Part shown: positions 31,689 through 40,268 of the stretch, piece after piece
Numbering within the stretch: position 1 is the stretch's first letter
How the letters are laid out: each line of letters starts with the position of its first letter
From: an uncultured Comamonas sp.
GTDB lineage: Bacteria > Pseudomonadota > Gammaproteobacteria > Burkholderiales > Burkholderiaceae_C
Direction: 5' to 3'
Length of the DNA: 64,000 nucleotides
Assembly: GCA_947306475.1 (NCBI GenBank)
Contig: CAMZGS010000006.1
Coordinates: 137,001 to 201,000, forward strand
Notes under the pieces: model-generated
What the model saw: only the letters and a program-made list of their open reading frames with translations
The model's database searches: none
Told to the model about the DNA's origin: nothing
Translations under genes and position numbers: made by a program

Positions 31689-32960
31689 ATGAGAACCATC
31701 AACAAATCAGCCAAGTTGGCCAACGTCTGTTACGACATCCGCGGTCCCATCATGGATGCGGCCAAGCAAATGGAAGAGGACGGCCACAAGATCATCAAGC
31801 TCAACATCGGCAATCTGGCGGTGTTCGGCTTCGATGCCCCGGAAGAAGTGCAGCAGGACATGATCCGCAACCTGCCCAACTCGGCGGGTTACTCGGACAG
31901 CAAGGGTATTTTTGCCGCGCGCAAGGCGGTGATGCACGAAACGCAGAAGCAAGGTGTCAAGGGCGTGACGCTGGACGACATCTACCTGGGCAATGGTGCC
32001 TCGGAGCTGATCAGCCTGGCGACCAACGCGCTGCTGGACAACGGCGATGAGCTGCTGCTGCCCGCGCCTGACTATCCGCTGTGGACGGCGGCCACCAGCC
32101 TGTCCGGCGGCACGCCGGTGCACTACCTGTGCGACGAGGCCAACGGCTGGATGCCCAGCCTGGCCGACATCCGCAGCAAGGTCACGCCGCGCACCAAGGG
32201 CATTGTGGTGATCAACCCGAACAACCCCACCGGCGCGCTGTACTCCAGGGAGCTGTTGCTGGGCATCGTCGAGATTGCCCGCGAGCACGGCCTGGTGATC
32301 TTTGCCGACGAGGTGTACGACAAGGTGATCTACGACGGCGCGGTGCACACCCCGCTGGCCAGCCTGTCCACCGACGTGCTGACGCTGACCTTCAACTCCC
32401 TGTCCAAGGCCTACCGCTCCTGCGGCTACCGCGCCGGCTGGATGGTGGTCTCGGGCGACAAAAAGCCGGCCAGGGACTACATCGAGGGCCTGAACATGCT
32501 CTCCAACATGCGTCTGTGCGCCAACGTGCCCGGCCAGTGGGCGGTGCAGACGGCGCTGGGCGGTTACCAGTCGATCAACGATCTGGTCTGCGAAGGTGGC
32601 CGCCTGCGCAGGCAGCGTGATCTGGCTTATGAGCTGATCAATGCCATCCCCGGCGTGAGCTGCGTCAAGCCCCAGGGTGCGCTGTACATGTTCCCGCGCC
32701 TGGACCCCGAGATTTATCCCATCAAGGACGATCAGGAGTTTTTCCTGGAAGTGCTGCAGGAAACCAAGGTCATGCTGGTGCAGGGCACGGGCTTCAACTG
32801 GCCGCACCCTGACCACTTCCGCATCGTGTTCCTGCCGCACGAGGCCGATCTGCGCGAGGCCATCAACCGCCTGGCCGAGTTCCTGGCCAAGTACCGCCAG
32901 CGCCACGGCACCGACAAACTGCTGGCCAGGGCCGCCAAAAAGGCCAAGGCGGAAGCCTGA
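31689..32960 (+). CDS. alaC: Pyridoxal-phosphate aminotransferase of AlaA/AlaC type
   Basis: 423 residues from the ATG at 31689 (MRTINKSAKLANVCYDIRG). It is a fold-type I class I/II aminotransferase with the VINPNNPTGALYS motif, the aspartate in FADEVYDKV and the PLP lysine in SLSKAYRSCGYRAGW. Closest by eye to glutamate-pyruvate aminotransferases AlaA/AlaC; the choice between these two is uncertain. It sits just ahead of hom-thrC, with a short repeat element between, suggesting a link to amino acid metabolism but not necessarily one transcript. Confidence 0.88.
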   Translation: MRTINKSAKLANVCYDIRGPIMDAAKQMEEDGHKIIKLNIGNLAVFGFDAPEEVQQDMIRNLPNSAGYSDSKGIFAARKAVMHETQKQGVKGVTLDDIYLGNGASELISLATNALLDNGDELLLPAPDYPLWTAATSLSGGTPVHYLCDEANGWMPSLADIRSKVTPRTKGIVVINPNNPTGALYSRELLLGIVEIAREHGLVIFADEVYDKVIYDGAVHTPLASLSTDVLTLTFNSLSKAYRSCGYRAGWMVVSGDKKPARDYIEGLNMLSNMRLCANVPGQWAVQTALGGYQSINDLVCEGGRLRRQRDLAYELINAIPGVSCVKPQGALYMFPRLDPEIYPIKDDQEFFLEVLQETKVMLVQGTGFNWPHPDHFRIVFLPHEADLREAINRLAEFLAKYRQRHGTDKLLARAAKKAKAEA

Positions 32961-32963
32961 ATT

Positions 32964-33005
32964 CATAGCTGTCAGCGCTTGCGGGGCAAGCGTTTTAGCC
33001 GTTTT
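32964..33005. repeat. Short-form palindromic repeat between alaC and hom
   Basis: ATAGCTGTCAGCGCTTGC-GGG-GCAAGCGTTTTAGCC, a near-palindrome with the same AGCGCTTGC/GCAAGCG core as other copies, followed by GTTTTTCC. It could weaken transcription entering hom from alaC. Confidence 0.6.
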
Positions 33006-33029
33006 TCCATTGCAACTTCTAGAGACACC

Positions 33030-34364
33030 ATGAAACCCATCCAAGTAGGCCTTCTGGGCATTGGCACCGTCGGTAGCGGCACGTTCGCCGTTTTGCAACG
33101 CAACCAGCAAGAGATCGCTCGCCGCGCCGGGCGTGGCATTGAGATTGCCATGGTGGCCGACCTGAACGTCGAGCGTGCGCGCGCCATCGTGGGCGACAAG
33201 GCGCAGGTGGTCAGCGACGCGCGTGCCGTGATCGCCAACCCCGATATCGATGTGGTGGTGGAGCTGATTGGCGGCTACGGCATTGCCAAGGCGCTGGTGC
33301 TGGAAGCCATTGCCGCCGGCAAGCATGTGGTGACGGCCAACAAGGCGCTGCTGGCCGTGCATGGCACGGAAATCTTCCAGGCCGCGCACGAAAAGGGCGT
33401 GGTCGTGGCCTTTGAGGCGGCCGTGGCCGGTGGCATCCCGATCATCAAGGCGCTGCGCGAAGGTCTGACCGCCAACCAGATCCAGTGGGTGGCCGGCATC
33501 ATCAACGGCACGACCAACTTCATCCTGTCCGAAATGCGTGACAAGGGGCTGGATTTTGACGTGGTGCTCAAGGAAGCCCAGCGTCTGGGCTATGCCGAGG
33601 CCGACCCGACCTTCGACATCGAAGGCGTGGACGCCGCGCACAAGGCCACCCTGCTCAGCGCCATTGCCTTTGGCATTCCGGTGCAGTTTGACAAGGCCTA
33701 TGTGGAAGGCATCACCAAGCTGACCTCCACCGACATCAAGTACGCCGAGCAACTGGGCTACCGCATCAAGCTGCTGGGCATCACCAAGCGCACCGACAAG
33801 GGCGTGGAGCTGCGCGTGCACCCCTCGCTGGTGCCCGCCAGGCGTCTGATTGCCAATGTGGAAGGTGCCATGAACGCCGTGGTGGTCAACAGCGACGCCG
33901 TCGGCACCACGCTGTACTACGGCAAGGGCGCAGGCTCGGAGCCCACCGCTTCGGCCGTGATTGCCGACCTGGTCGATATCGCCCGCCAGATCGATGCCGA
34001 TCCGGCGCACCGCGTGCCGCCGCTGGCCTTCCAGAGCAACACCCTGGCCGAAGCTGGCAACGAGCTGCCCGTGCTGCCGATGGCGGAAGTGGTCACCAGC
34101 TACTACCTGCGCATCCGCGTGGCCGACGAGGCCGGTGTGCTGGCCCAGATCACCAGCCTGATTGCCGGTGCCAACATCAGCATCGACGCCGTGCTGCAGC
34201 GCGAGGCCGATGAAGTGGGTGGTGAAGGCTCGAACCAGACCGACCTCATCATCCTGACGCACGATACCCGCGAAGGCGACATGAACGCCGCGCTGGCGCA
34301 GATCCAGGGTCTGCCCTCGGTGCTGGCACCCATCACCCGCATCCGCAAGGAAGAGCTGAACTGA
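33030..34364 (+). CDS. hom: Homoserine dehydrogenase
   Basis: 444 residues from the ATG at 33030 (MKPIQVGLLGIGTVGSGTF). It reduces aspartate semialdehyde to homoserine. The NAD(P)-binding GIGTVG loop, the VVTANKALLA segment, the catalytic NGTTNFILSEM region and YAEADPTFDIEGVDAAHK are all present. A C-terminal ACT domain (about 360-440, YYLRIRVADEAGVLAQIT) suggests threonine feedback. The stop shares a base with the thrC start (TGATG). Confidence 0.97.
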   Translation: MKPIQVGLLGIGTVGSGTFAVLQRNQQEIARRAGRGIEIAMVADLNVERARAIVGDKAQVVSDARAVIANPDIDVVVELIGGYGIAKALVLEAIAAGKHVVTANKALLAVHGTEIFQAAHEKGVVVAFEAAVAGGIPIIKALREGLTANQIQWVAGIINGTTNFILSEMRDKGLDFDVVLKEAQRLGYAEADPTFDIEGVDAAHKATLLSAIAFGIPVQFDKAYVEGITKLTSTDIKYAEQLGYRIKLLGITKRTDKGVELRVHPSLVPARRLIANVEGAMNAVVVNSDAVGTTLYYGKGAGSEPTASAVIADLVDIARQIDADPAHRVPPLAFQSNTLAEAGNELPVLPMAEVVTSYYLRIRVADEAGVLAQITSLIAGANISIDAVLQREADEVGGEGSNQTDLIILTHDTREGDMNAALAQIQGLPSVLAPITRIRKEELN

Positions 34365-35788
34365 TGCTGTACCTCTCGACCCGCGGTCATGCCGACCGCA
34401 AGCATTTCTGCGACATCCTGCTCGAAGGCCTGGCCTCCGATGGCGGCCTGTACCTGCCCGAGCACTACCCGCAGATCGACGACGCCAGGCTGACCGCGCT
34501 GCGCAAGGTCTATGCCGAGCAGGGCTATGCGGCGCTGGCGTATGAAATCCTGTCGCTGTACATCGACGACATTCCGGCCGACGACCTGCGCGCCCTGTGC
34601 GCCAAGACGTACACCAAGGAAGTCTTCGGCACCGATGCCATCGTGCCTGTGCGCCAGCTGGAAAACAATCTGTACATCGAAGCCCTGTCCAACGGCCCCA
34701 CACTGGCCTTCAAGGACATGGCCATGCAGCTGCTGGGCAATCTGTTCGAGTACGAACTGAACCGCCGTGGCGAAGAACTGAACATCCTCGGAGCCACTTC
34801 GGGCGACACCGGCAGCGCGGCCGAATACGCCATGCGCGGCAAAAAGGGTGTGCGCGTGTTCATGACCAGCCCCCACGGCCGCATGAGCCCCTTCCAGCAG
34901 GCACAGATGTTCTCGTTGCAGGACGAAAACATCCACAACCTCGCTATCGAAGGCGTGTTTGATGACTGCCAGGACATCGTCAAGGCCGTCTCGAACGACC
35001 ACGCCTTCAAGGCCAAGTACAAGATCGGCACCGTCAACTCCATCAACTGGGCGCGTCTGCTGGCCCAGGTGGTGTACTACTTTGCGGGCTATCTGCAGGT
35101 CACCAAGCACAACTTTGAAAAGGTGAGCTTCACCGTGCCCAGCGGCAACTTCGGCAATATCTGCGCAGGCCATGTGGCGCGTCAGATGGGCCTGCCGATT
35201 GCGCAGTTGGTGGTGGCGACCAACGAAAACGATGTGCTGGACGAGTTCTTCCGCACGGGCGTTTATCAGGTGCGCGGTTCGGCCAACACCTATGAGACAT
35301 CGAGCCCCTCGATGGACATCTCCAAGGCCAGCAACTTCGAACGCTTCATCTTTGATCTGGTGGGCCGCGACGGCGAGCGCACGCGCCAGCTGTTTGCCGA
35401 AGGCGTGGCCAAGGATGGCAAGTTCGACCTGAGCCGTGATGAAGTCTTCCAGGACGCGGCTATGAAGTACGGCTTTGTCAGCGGCAAGAGCACGCATGCC
35501 GACCGTTTGGCTACCATCAAGGACTGCTACGAGCGTCTGGGCCAGATGATCGACACCCACACTGCCGATGGCGTGAAGGTGGCGCGCGAGCACCTGGGCG
35601 CCGAGCCGATGATCGTGCTGGAAACTGCCCTGCCGATCAAATTTGCCGCGACCATCGAGGAAGCCCTGGGCCGTCAGCCGGATCGCCCAGCCAAGTTTGA
35701 AGGCATTGAGGACCTGCCCAAGCGCGTGGTCGTCATGCCTGCGGATGTGGAGCAGGTCAAGGCCTATATCCAGCAGCACTGCGATTGA
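34364..35788 (+). CDS. thrC: Threonine synthase
   Basis: 474 residues, the long proteobacterial/fungal type. A PLP enzyme converting phosphohomoserine to threonine; the PLP lysine is in PTLAFKDMAMQ, and GATSGDTGSAAEYAM and SVPSGNFGNI-like (TVPSGNFGNI) loops bind phosphate. Its start overlaps hom by one base, so translation is coupled. A homoserine kinase (thrB) is not adjacent and must be elsewhere. Confidence 0.97.
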   Translation: MLYLSTRGHADRKHFCDILLEGLASDGGLYLPEHYPQIDDARLTALRKVYAEQGYAALAYEILSLYIDDIPADDLRALCAKTYTKEVFGTDAIVPVRQLENNLYIEALSNGPTLAFKDMAMQLLGNLFEYELNRRGEELNILGATSGDTGSAAEYAMRGKKGVRVFMTSPHGRMSPFQQAQMFSLQDENIHNLAIEGVFDDCQDIVKAVSNDHAFKAKYKIGTVNSINWARLLAQVVYYFAGYLQVTKHNFEKVSFTVPSGNFGNICAGHVARQMGLPIAQLVVATNENDVLDEFFRTGVYQVRGSANTYETSSPSMDISKASNFERFIFDLVGRDGERTRQLFAEGVAKDGKFDLSRDEVFQDAAMKYGFVSGKSTHADRLATIKDCYERLGQMIDTHTADGVKVAREHLGAEPMIVLETALPIKFAATIEEALGRQPDRPAKFEGIEDLPKRVVVMPADVEQVKAYIQQHCD

Positions 35789-35803
35789 AGGGAAGGTTGC
35801 TCT

Positions 35804-35896
35804 TGAAAAGAGAGCTGTTTGCGCTGATTGGATATGGTTTTCAGGTTGAAAGCATATTGAAAATACCAATGGTAAAGCGCATACAGCTCCGTTTTG
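35804..35896. repeat. Long-form palindromic intergenic repeat (copy D)
   Basis: Outer arms GAGCTGTTTGCGCT (35812-35825) and AGCGCATACAGCTC (35876-35889) pair at 13 of 14 positions. The inner GGATATGGTTTTCAG is kept while its partner (TTGAAAATACC) has drifted. It follows thrC and may act as its terminator. Confidence 0.7.
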
Positions 35897-35986
35897 TAGA
35901 GCGTTGACCTTATCCGCTATCTGCACTCCGACGGCGCTTGGCAACCAAGCGCCGTTTGTTATTGGGAAGAAAGGAAAGCGCACACC

Positions 35987-36559
35987 ATGAAAGCTCTGGG
36001 TTTTGCTGCGTACTCTGGCATGGGCAAGACCACCTTGCTGGAGCAGCTGATCGCCGCGCTGCGCGCGCGCGGGCAGCGTGTCTCGACCGTCAAACATGCC
36101 CACCATGATGTGGACATCGACATTCCGGGCAAAGACAGCTGGCGCCACCGCCAGGCTGGCGCTTCGGAAGTGCTGCTGGTCTGCGACAGGCGCCTGGCCT
36201 TGGTGCGTGAGTTTGAAGCCGAGCAAGACCTGGACGTGCATGCCATGCTGGCCGAGCTGGATCAGCGCGTGGACTGGGTGCTGATCGAGGGCTTCAAGCA
36301 CGGCGATCTGCCCAAGGTGGAAATCTGGCGTGCCCCTGACGCCGATAGTGGCAAACCGGCCAAACCCCTGCGTTTCCCCGATGATCCGCAGGTGGTGGCT
36401 GTGGCTACCGACAACGTGGCCGTCTTGCCCGTGCAGCCGCCTGCACACATCACGCTGCTGGATTTGAACCAGCCGGTGCAGATTGCCGACTGGATGCTGG
36501 CCAACGCCGCACGTTTTGAATACCAGGCCCCACAGGGCCAGACAAGCAACAAGGAGTAA
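35987..36559 (+). CDS. mobB: Molybdopterin-guanine dinucleotide biosynthesis protein MobB
   Basis: 190 residues. The N-terminal P-loop FAAYSGMGKTT (residues 6-16), the TVKHAHHDVDID segment and WVLIEGFKHGDLPKVEIWR match MobB, a GTP-binding protein that assists MobA in attaching GMP to molybdopterin. The expected P-loop first glycine is replaced by alanine/serine in this reading, a mild deviation. It lies five bases ahead of moeA. Confidence 0.93.
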   Translation: MKALGFAAYSGMGKTTLLEQLIAALRARGQRVSTVKHAHHDVDIDIPGKDSWRHRQAGASEVLLVCDRRLALVREFEAEQDLDVHAMLAELDQRVDWVLIEGFKHGDLPKVEIWRAPDADSGKPAKPLRFPDDPQVVAVATDNVAVLPVQPPAHITLLDLNQPVQIADWMLANAARFEYQAPQGQTSNKE

Positions 36560-36564
36560 TCCAC

Positions 36565-37797
36565 ATGATGACGACTTTGGATGAAGCGCTGGCCGCCGTG
36601 CTGGCCCAGGCCGAACCCCTGGGTGTGGAGCAGGTGGATTTGTGCAGCGCCGACGGCCGCGTGCTGCGCGCCGACTGCATCTCGGCCCTGCAGGTGCCGC
36701 CGCAGGACAACTCCGCCATGGACGGCTATGCCGTGCGCGTGGCAGACATCACTGCCGCCGGCGTGGCGCTGCCCGTGAGCCAGCGCATTCCCGCCGGCCA
36801 TGTGGGCACGCCACTGCAGCCCGGCACCGTGGCCCGCATCTTTACCGGCGCACCCGTGCCCCCCGGTGCAGACGCGGTGCTGATGCAGGAAGACACCCAG
36901 GTGCTCGATGATGGCCGCGTACAGTTCAACGCTGTACCCAAGCTGGGCCAGAACATCCGCCGCGCGGGCGAAGACATTGCCCTGCACAGCACGGTGCTGA
37001 GCCGTGGCATGCGCCTGACACCTGCAGCCGTGGGCCTGGCCGCCAGCATTGGCATGGCTGAGCTGCCCGTGGGTCGCAAGCCCCGCGTGGCGCTGTTCTC
37101 CACGGGCGATGAACTGGTGCTGCCCGGCACCGTGGCGCCGCAGGACATGCGCCCCGGCAGCATCTACAACAGCAACCGCTACTTCCTGCGTGCGCTGCTG
37201 CAGCGCCTGGGCTGTGAGGTGGTCGATGGCGGCATCCTGCCTGACAACCTGGAGCAGACCGCAGCAGCCATTCACGAGGTGGCGCAGGCATGCGATCTGG
37301 TGCTCTCCAGCGCCGGTGTCTCCGTGGGTGAGGAAGACCACGTCAAGCCCGCCGTGGAGCAGCAGGGCGAGCTGAACCTGTGGAAGATCGCCATCAAGCC
37401 CGGCAAGCCTTTTGCCTATGGCAAGCTGTTCCGCAACGGCAAGGATGCATCTGGCGGCGTGGCGCATTTCATGGGCCTGCCCGGCAATCCCGTGTCCAGC
37501 TTCATCACCTTCCTGCTGCTGGTGCGCCCCTTTGTATTGCGCCTGCAGGGCATGCAGGATGTCGCGCCCAAGGCCGTGGAGGTGGTGGCGCAGTTTGACT
37601 GGCTGAAAAACGAAAAGCGCCGCGAATTCCTGCGGGCGCGCCACACCGGCAACGGTGGGCTGGAGCTGTTTGGCAATCAGGGCTCGGGCGTGCTGACCTC
37701 CACAGTCTGGGGCGATGGTCTGATCGACAACCCGCCGCTGACGCAGATCCGCAAAGGCGACACCGTGCGCTTTATCCCGTTCACCGAGCTGATGTAA
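36565..37797 (+). CDS. moeA: Molybdopterin molybdenumtransferase MoeA
   Basis: 410 residues. MoeA inserts molybdate into adenylylated molybdopterin. PPQDNSAMDGYAV (about 48-60), the FTGAPVPPGADAV segment, the FSTGDELVLPG and PGSIYNSNRYFL motifs and the SSAGVSVGEEDHVK and GLPGNPVSSF loops are all present. It is the middle gene of mobB-moeA-moaD. Confidence 0.96.
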   Translation: MMTTLDEALAAVLAQAEPLGVEQVDLCSADGRVLRADCISALQVPPQDNSAMDGYAVRVADITAAGVALPVSQRIPAGHVGTPLQPGTVARIFTGAPVPPGADAVLMQEDTQVLDDGRVQFNAVPKLGQNIRRAGEDIALHSTVLSRGMRLTPAAVGLAASIGMAELPVGRKPRVALFSTGDELVLPGTVAPQDMRPGSIYNSNRYFLRALLQRLGCEVVDGGILPDNLEQTAAAIHEVAQACDLVLSSAGVSVGEEDHVKPAVEQQGELNLWKIAIKPGKPFAYGKLFRNGKDASGGVAHFMGLPGNPVSSFITFLLLVRPFVLRLQGMQDVAPKAVEVVAQFDWLKNEKRREFLRARHTGNGGLELFGNQGSGVLTSTVWGDGLIDNPPLTQIRKGDTVRFIPFTELM

Positions 37798-37815
37798 GTA
37801 CCCCAGGAGAAAGCC

Positions 37816-38067
37816 ATGCAGATTACCGTGCGCTACTTTGCCTCCATCCGCGAGGCCATGGGTACCGGCAGCGAGGAGCTGGACACCAGCGCCACCACCG
37901 TCGGCGCGCTGCGCGAAGCACTGATGACCCGCAGCGAGGCGGCGGCGCAGGCGCTGGCCCACGGCAAGGCCGTGCGCATGGCGCTCAATCAGGACATGTG
38001 CAGCGCGGATGCGGTGCTCAAGGCGGGGGATGAGGTGGCGTTCTTCCCGCCCGTTACCGGTGGCTAG
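37816..38067 (+). CDS. moaD: Molybdopterin synthase sulfur carrier subunit MoaD
   Basis: 83 residues with a ubiquitin-like pattern (ITVRYFASIREAMG) and the C-terminal VTGG tail, the glycine pair that is thiocarboxylated to donate sulfur to precursor Z. An AGGAG site precedes the start. The partner gene moaE does not follow; a terminator lies about 120 bases downstream. Confidence 0.94.
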   Translation: MQITVRYFASIREAMGTGSEELDTSATTVGALREALMTRSEAAAQALAHGKAVRMALNQDMCSADAVLKAGDEVAFFPPVTGG

Positions 38068-38187
38068 AGATTGCGGCGCAATTGCCGCTCGTTGGCGGTG
38101 AGATCGACGTAGTACGTGCAGGATGCGAGCAGGTGCTGCTTATTTGTAGCTATCTGTCGTTATCTTGTGGTGAAAAATCATGCAACT

Positions 38188-38213
38188 TGCCCGCTTTTGC
38201 GGGCATTTTTTTG
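38188..38213 (+). terminator. Rho-independent terminator between moaD and bioM
   Basis: TGCCCGC-TTTT-GCGGGCA followed by seven T. It separates the molybdenum-cofactor genes from the biotin transporter group. Confidence 0.88.
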
Positions 38214-38293
38214 TCTGGCAGTTTTTCGACCCTGTTGGCAGCATTGGGCGCAAAGGCCTTCCTAGAATCCTTCAGGCTTGCACAGGCAAGCGC

Positions 38294-39064
38294 ATGGAAT
38301 TGAAGGCAATGACGGTGAATCTTCCAGACAACGGATCGGCAGGCTGGCAATTGCAGGGCATTGCGCTGCGCCGGGGGCAGACCCAGGTGTTCAGCGACTT
38401 GCACCTGCAACTGCGCGAGGCGCGCATTGGCCTGATTGGCCACAACGGTGCGGGCAAGACCAGTCTGCTGCGCCTGCTGGCTGGGCTGGAGCAGCCCCAG
38501 CAGGGGCAGGTGCTGTGGCAGGGGCAGGTGCATGACGGCGCGCCCAGCCGCAGGGTGGGGCTGATGTTTCAGAACCCGGACGACCAGATCATCTTCCCCA
38601 CCGTGCAGGAGGAGCTGCAACTGTCCTGGCAAAGCGCGCATGGCGGCAGCCGCAAGCAGGCGTTGGCCGGGGTGCTCGAATTCTTGCAGCAGCGCGGCCT
38701 GGCGCACTGGGCGCAGCGGGCCGTGGGCAGCCTCAGTCAAGGCCAGCGCCAGTGGGTCTGCTGGCTGGCCATGCAGGTGGCCCAGCCCCAGGTGTTGCTG
38801 CTGGATGAACCATTCGCCAGCCTGGATCTGCCCGGCCAGTTGCGCCTGGCCGCCGACATTGCCGCCTGCCCGCAGCAGGTGCTGCTCTCCACCCACGTGC
38901 TGGACTATGTGCGCGACTTTGAGCGCGTGCTCTGGCTGGAGCAGGGCCAGGTGCGCATGGATGGACCGGGCGCCCAGGTGTGCACGGCGTACGAGGAAGC
39001 GGTGCGCGCCCAGGCCCGGCAGGGTGGGTGGAGCTGGGATCAGGCCGGGGCGCAGCATGGGTAG
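38294..39064 (+). CDS. bioM: ECF biotin transporter ATPase BioM
   Basis: About 256 residues from the ATG at 38294; a second ATG five codons on is possible. An ABC ATPase with Walker A GHNGAGKTSLL, Q-loop in MFQNPDDQIIFPTVQEE (the NPDDQ pattern typical of ECF ATPases), signature LSQGQRQWVCWLAM and Walker B VLLLDEPFASLD. It powers biotin uptake with BioN and BioY. The signature has SQGQ rather than SGGQ. Its end overlaps bioN by eight bases. Confidence 0.92.
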   Translation: MELKAMTVNLPDNGSAGWQLQGIALRRGQTQVFSDLHLQLREARIGLIGHNGAGKTSLLRLLAGLEQPQQGQVLWQGQVHDGAPSRRVGLMFQNPDDQIIFPTVQEELQLSWQSAHGGSRKQALAGVLEFLQQRGLAHWAQRAVGSLSQGQRQWVCWLAMQVAQPQVLLLDEPFASLDLPGQLRLAADIAACPQQVLLSTHVLDYVRDFERVLWLEQGQVRMDGPGAQVCTAYEEAVRAQARQGGWSWDQAGAQHG

Positions 39065-39647
39065 TTTGTATAGCGAGCAGCGCACGTGGTTACACGGTTT
39101 TCGGGCAGGTTTCAAGTTGCTTTGCTTGGCTGGCGCGGGGATCGTGCTCTTTATCTTGCAGCAGCCGTGGCAATTGGCGCTGGCGGCGTTGCTGTGCGCC
39201 GTGCTGCTGGCCAGTCTGGGTGCGGCGCTGGTGCCGGTGCGGCGCTTGTTGGTGGCAGTGCTGGTGGCGGCGCTCCTGGTGGCGGGCTTTCATGCCGTGC
39301 TGGGCGATTGGGCGCAGGGGGCGGTGAGTGCGCTGCGCCTGGCCTGCGCGTCCGGTCTGGGCGCGGCGCTGACGGTGAGCACGCGCACCGGTGATGTGGT
39401 GGATGTGCTGGAGTGGCTGCTGCAGCCGCTGCGCGTGCTGGGCCTCAATCCGCAGCGCCTGTCGCTGCAGCTGGGCCTGATGCTGCGCTTTACCGAGCAC
39501 TTTTTTGTGCAATGGGGCAAGCTGGACGATGCCTACCGCCTGCGCACCGGCCAGCGCGGCAGCTGGCGTCTGCTGGCCCCCCTGGCGGTACACATGCTGC
39601 AAACCGCGCGGCGCGTGGCCGATGCCTTGTTTGTGCGCCTGGGTTAA
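39057..39647 (+). CDS. bioN: ECF biotin transporter transmembrane protein BioN
   Basis: 196 residues from the ATG at 39057, overlapping bioM by eight bases; longer frames upstream lie inside bioM. Four to five hydrophobic spans are followed by the coupling segment typical of EcfT proteins (DAYRLRTGQRG, then LAVHMLQTARRVADALFVRLG). It couples BioM ATPase movement to BioY. Confidence 0.9.
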   Translation: MGSLYSEQRTWLHGFRAGFKLLCLAGAGIVLFILQQPWQLALAALLCAVLLASLGAALVPVRRLLVAVLVAALLVAGFHAVLGDWAQGAVSALRLACASGLGAALTVSTRTGDVVDVLEWLLQPLRVLGLNPQRLSLQLGLMLRFTEHFFVQWGKLDDAYRLRTGQRGSWRLLAPLAVHMLQTARRVADALFVRLG

Positions 39648-39680
39648 GGGCGCGCCTACGTTCAATCGAGGAGATATGAC

Positions 39681-40268
39681 ATGAACACCGTGAACACGCT
39701 CAGTCGGCGCGGCGCGCAGTCGCTGTCCCTGGTGGCGCTGTGCGCGGCCCTGATGGCCGTGCTGGGGCTGATCCCCAAAATCGACCTGCCCTTTGGCGTG
39801 CCCATCACGCTGCAATCGCTGGGCGTGATGCTGGCCGGTTGTCTGCTGGGCGGCTGGCGCGGCTTTCAGGCGCTGGTGCTGTTTTTGCTGGCGGTGGCCG
39901 TCGGGTTGCCGCTGCTGGCAGGGGGACGCGGGGGGCTGGGTGTTTTCATGCTGCCTTCGGCAGGCTATCTGGTGGGCTATGCCTTTGCCGCTGGGGCCAC
40001 GGGGCTGATCATGGGGTGGCTGCCGCGCAGCAGCCCCAGACAGGCGGCGCTGAGCGCTTTTATCGCCTCGCTGCTGGGTGGGGTGCTGCTGCTGCACGCC
40101 ATGGGCATTGCCGGTCTGGTGGGCATTGCCGGTATGGCACCGATGCAGGCGCTGTGGCTGGATATGGCCTTTGTGCCGGGCGATCTGCTCAAGTGCGTGC
40201 TTTGCGCCATGGTGGTCTATAGCGTGGCCAAGGCGCTGCCGGACTGGCCGTTCGGGGGGCGGGCGTGA
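39681..40268 (+). CDS. bioY: Biotin transporter substrate-binding subunit BioY
   Basis: 195 residues, six hydrophobic segments. The motifs PKIDLPFGVPITLQSLGVMLAG (in parts), GLPLLAGGRGGLGVFMLPSAGYLVGY and FVPGDLLKCVL are diagnostic of BioY, which binds biotin in the membrane. It follows bioN by 33 bases and overlaps the ligase gene start (GTGA), so the transporter and the two downstream genes form one transcript. Confidence 0.95.
   Translation: MNTVNTLSRRGAQSLSLVALCAALMAVLGLIPKIDLPFGVPITLQSLGVMLAGCLLGGWRGFQALVLFLLAVAVGLPLLAGGRGGLGVFMLPSAGYLVGYAFAAGATGLIMGWLPRSSPRQAALSAFIASLLGGVLLLHAMGIAGLVGIAGMAPMQALWLDMAFVPGDLLKCVLCAMVVYSVAKALPDWPFGGRA

Noticed and set aside
31707-34703. 998-residue open frame antisense to alaC, hom and thrC
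   Set aside because: High-GC antisense frame over well-recognised genes with no domain and a histidine/glycine-rich composition.
38068-38293. BirA operator upstream of bioM
   Set aside because: No TTGTAAACC-like half site with a partner at the right distance was found.
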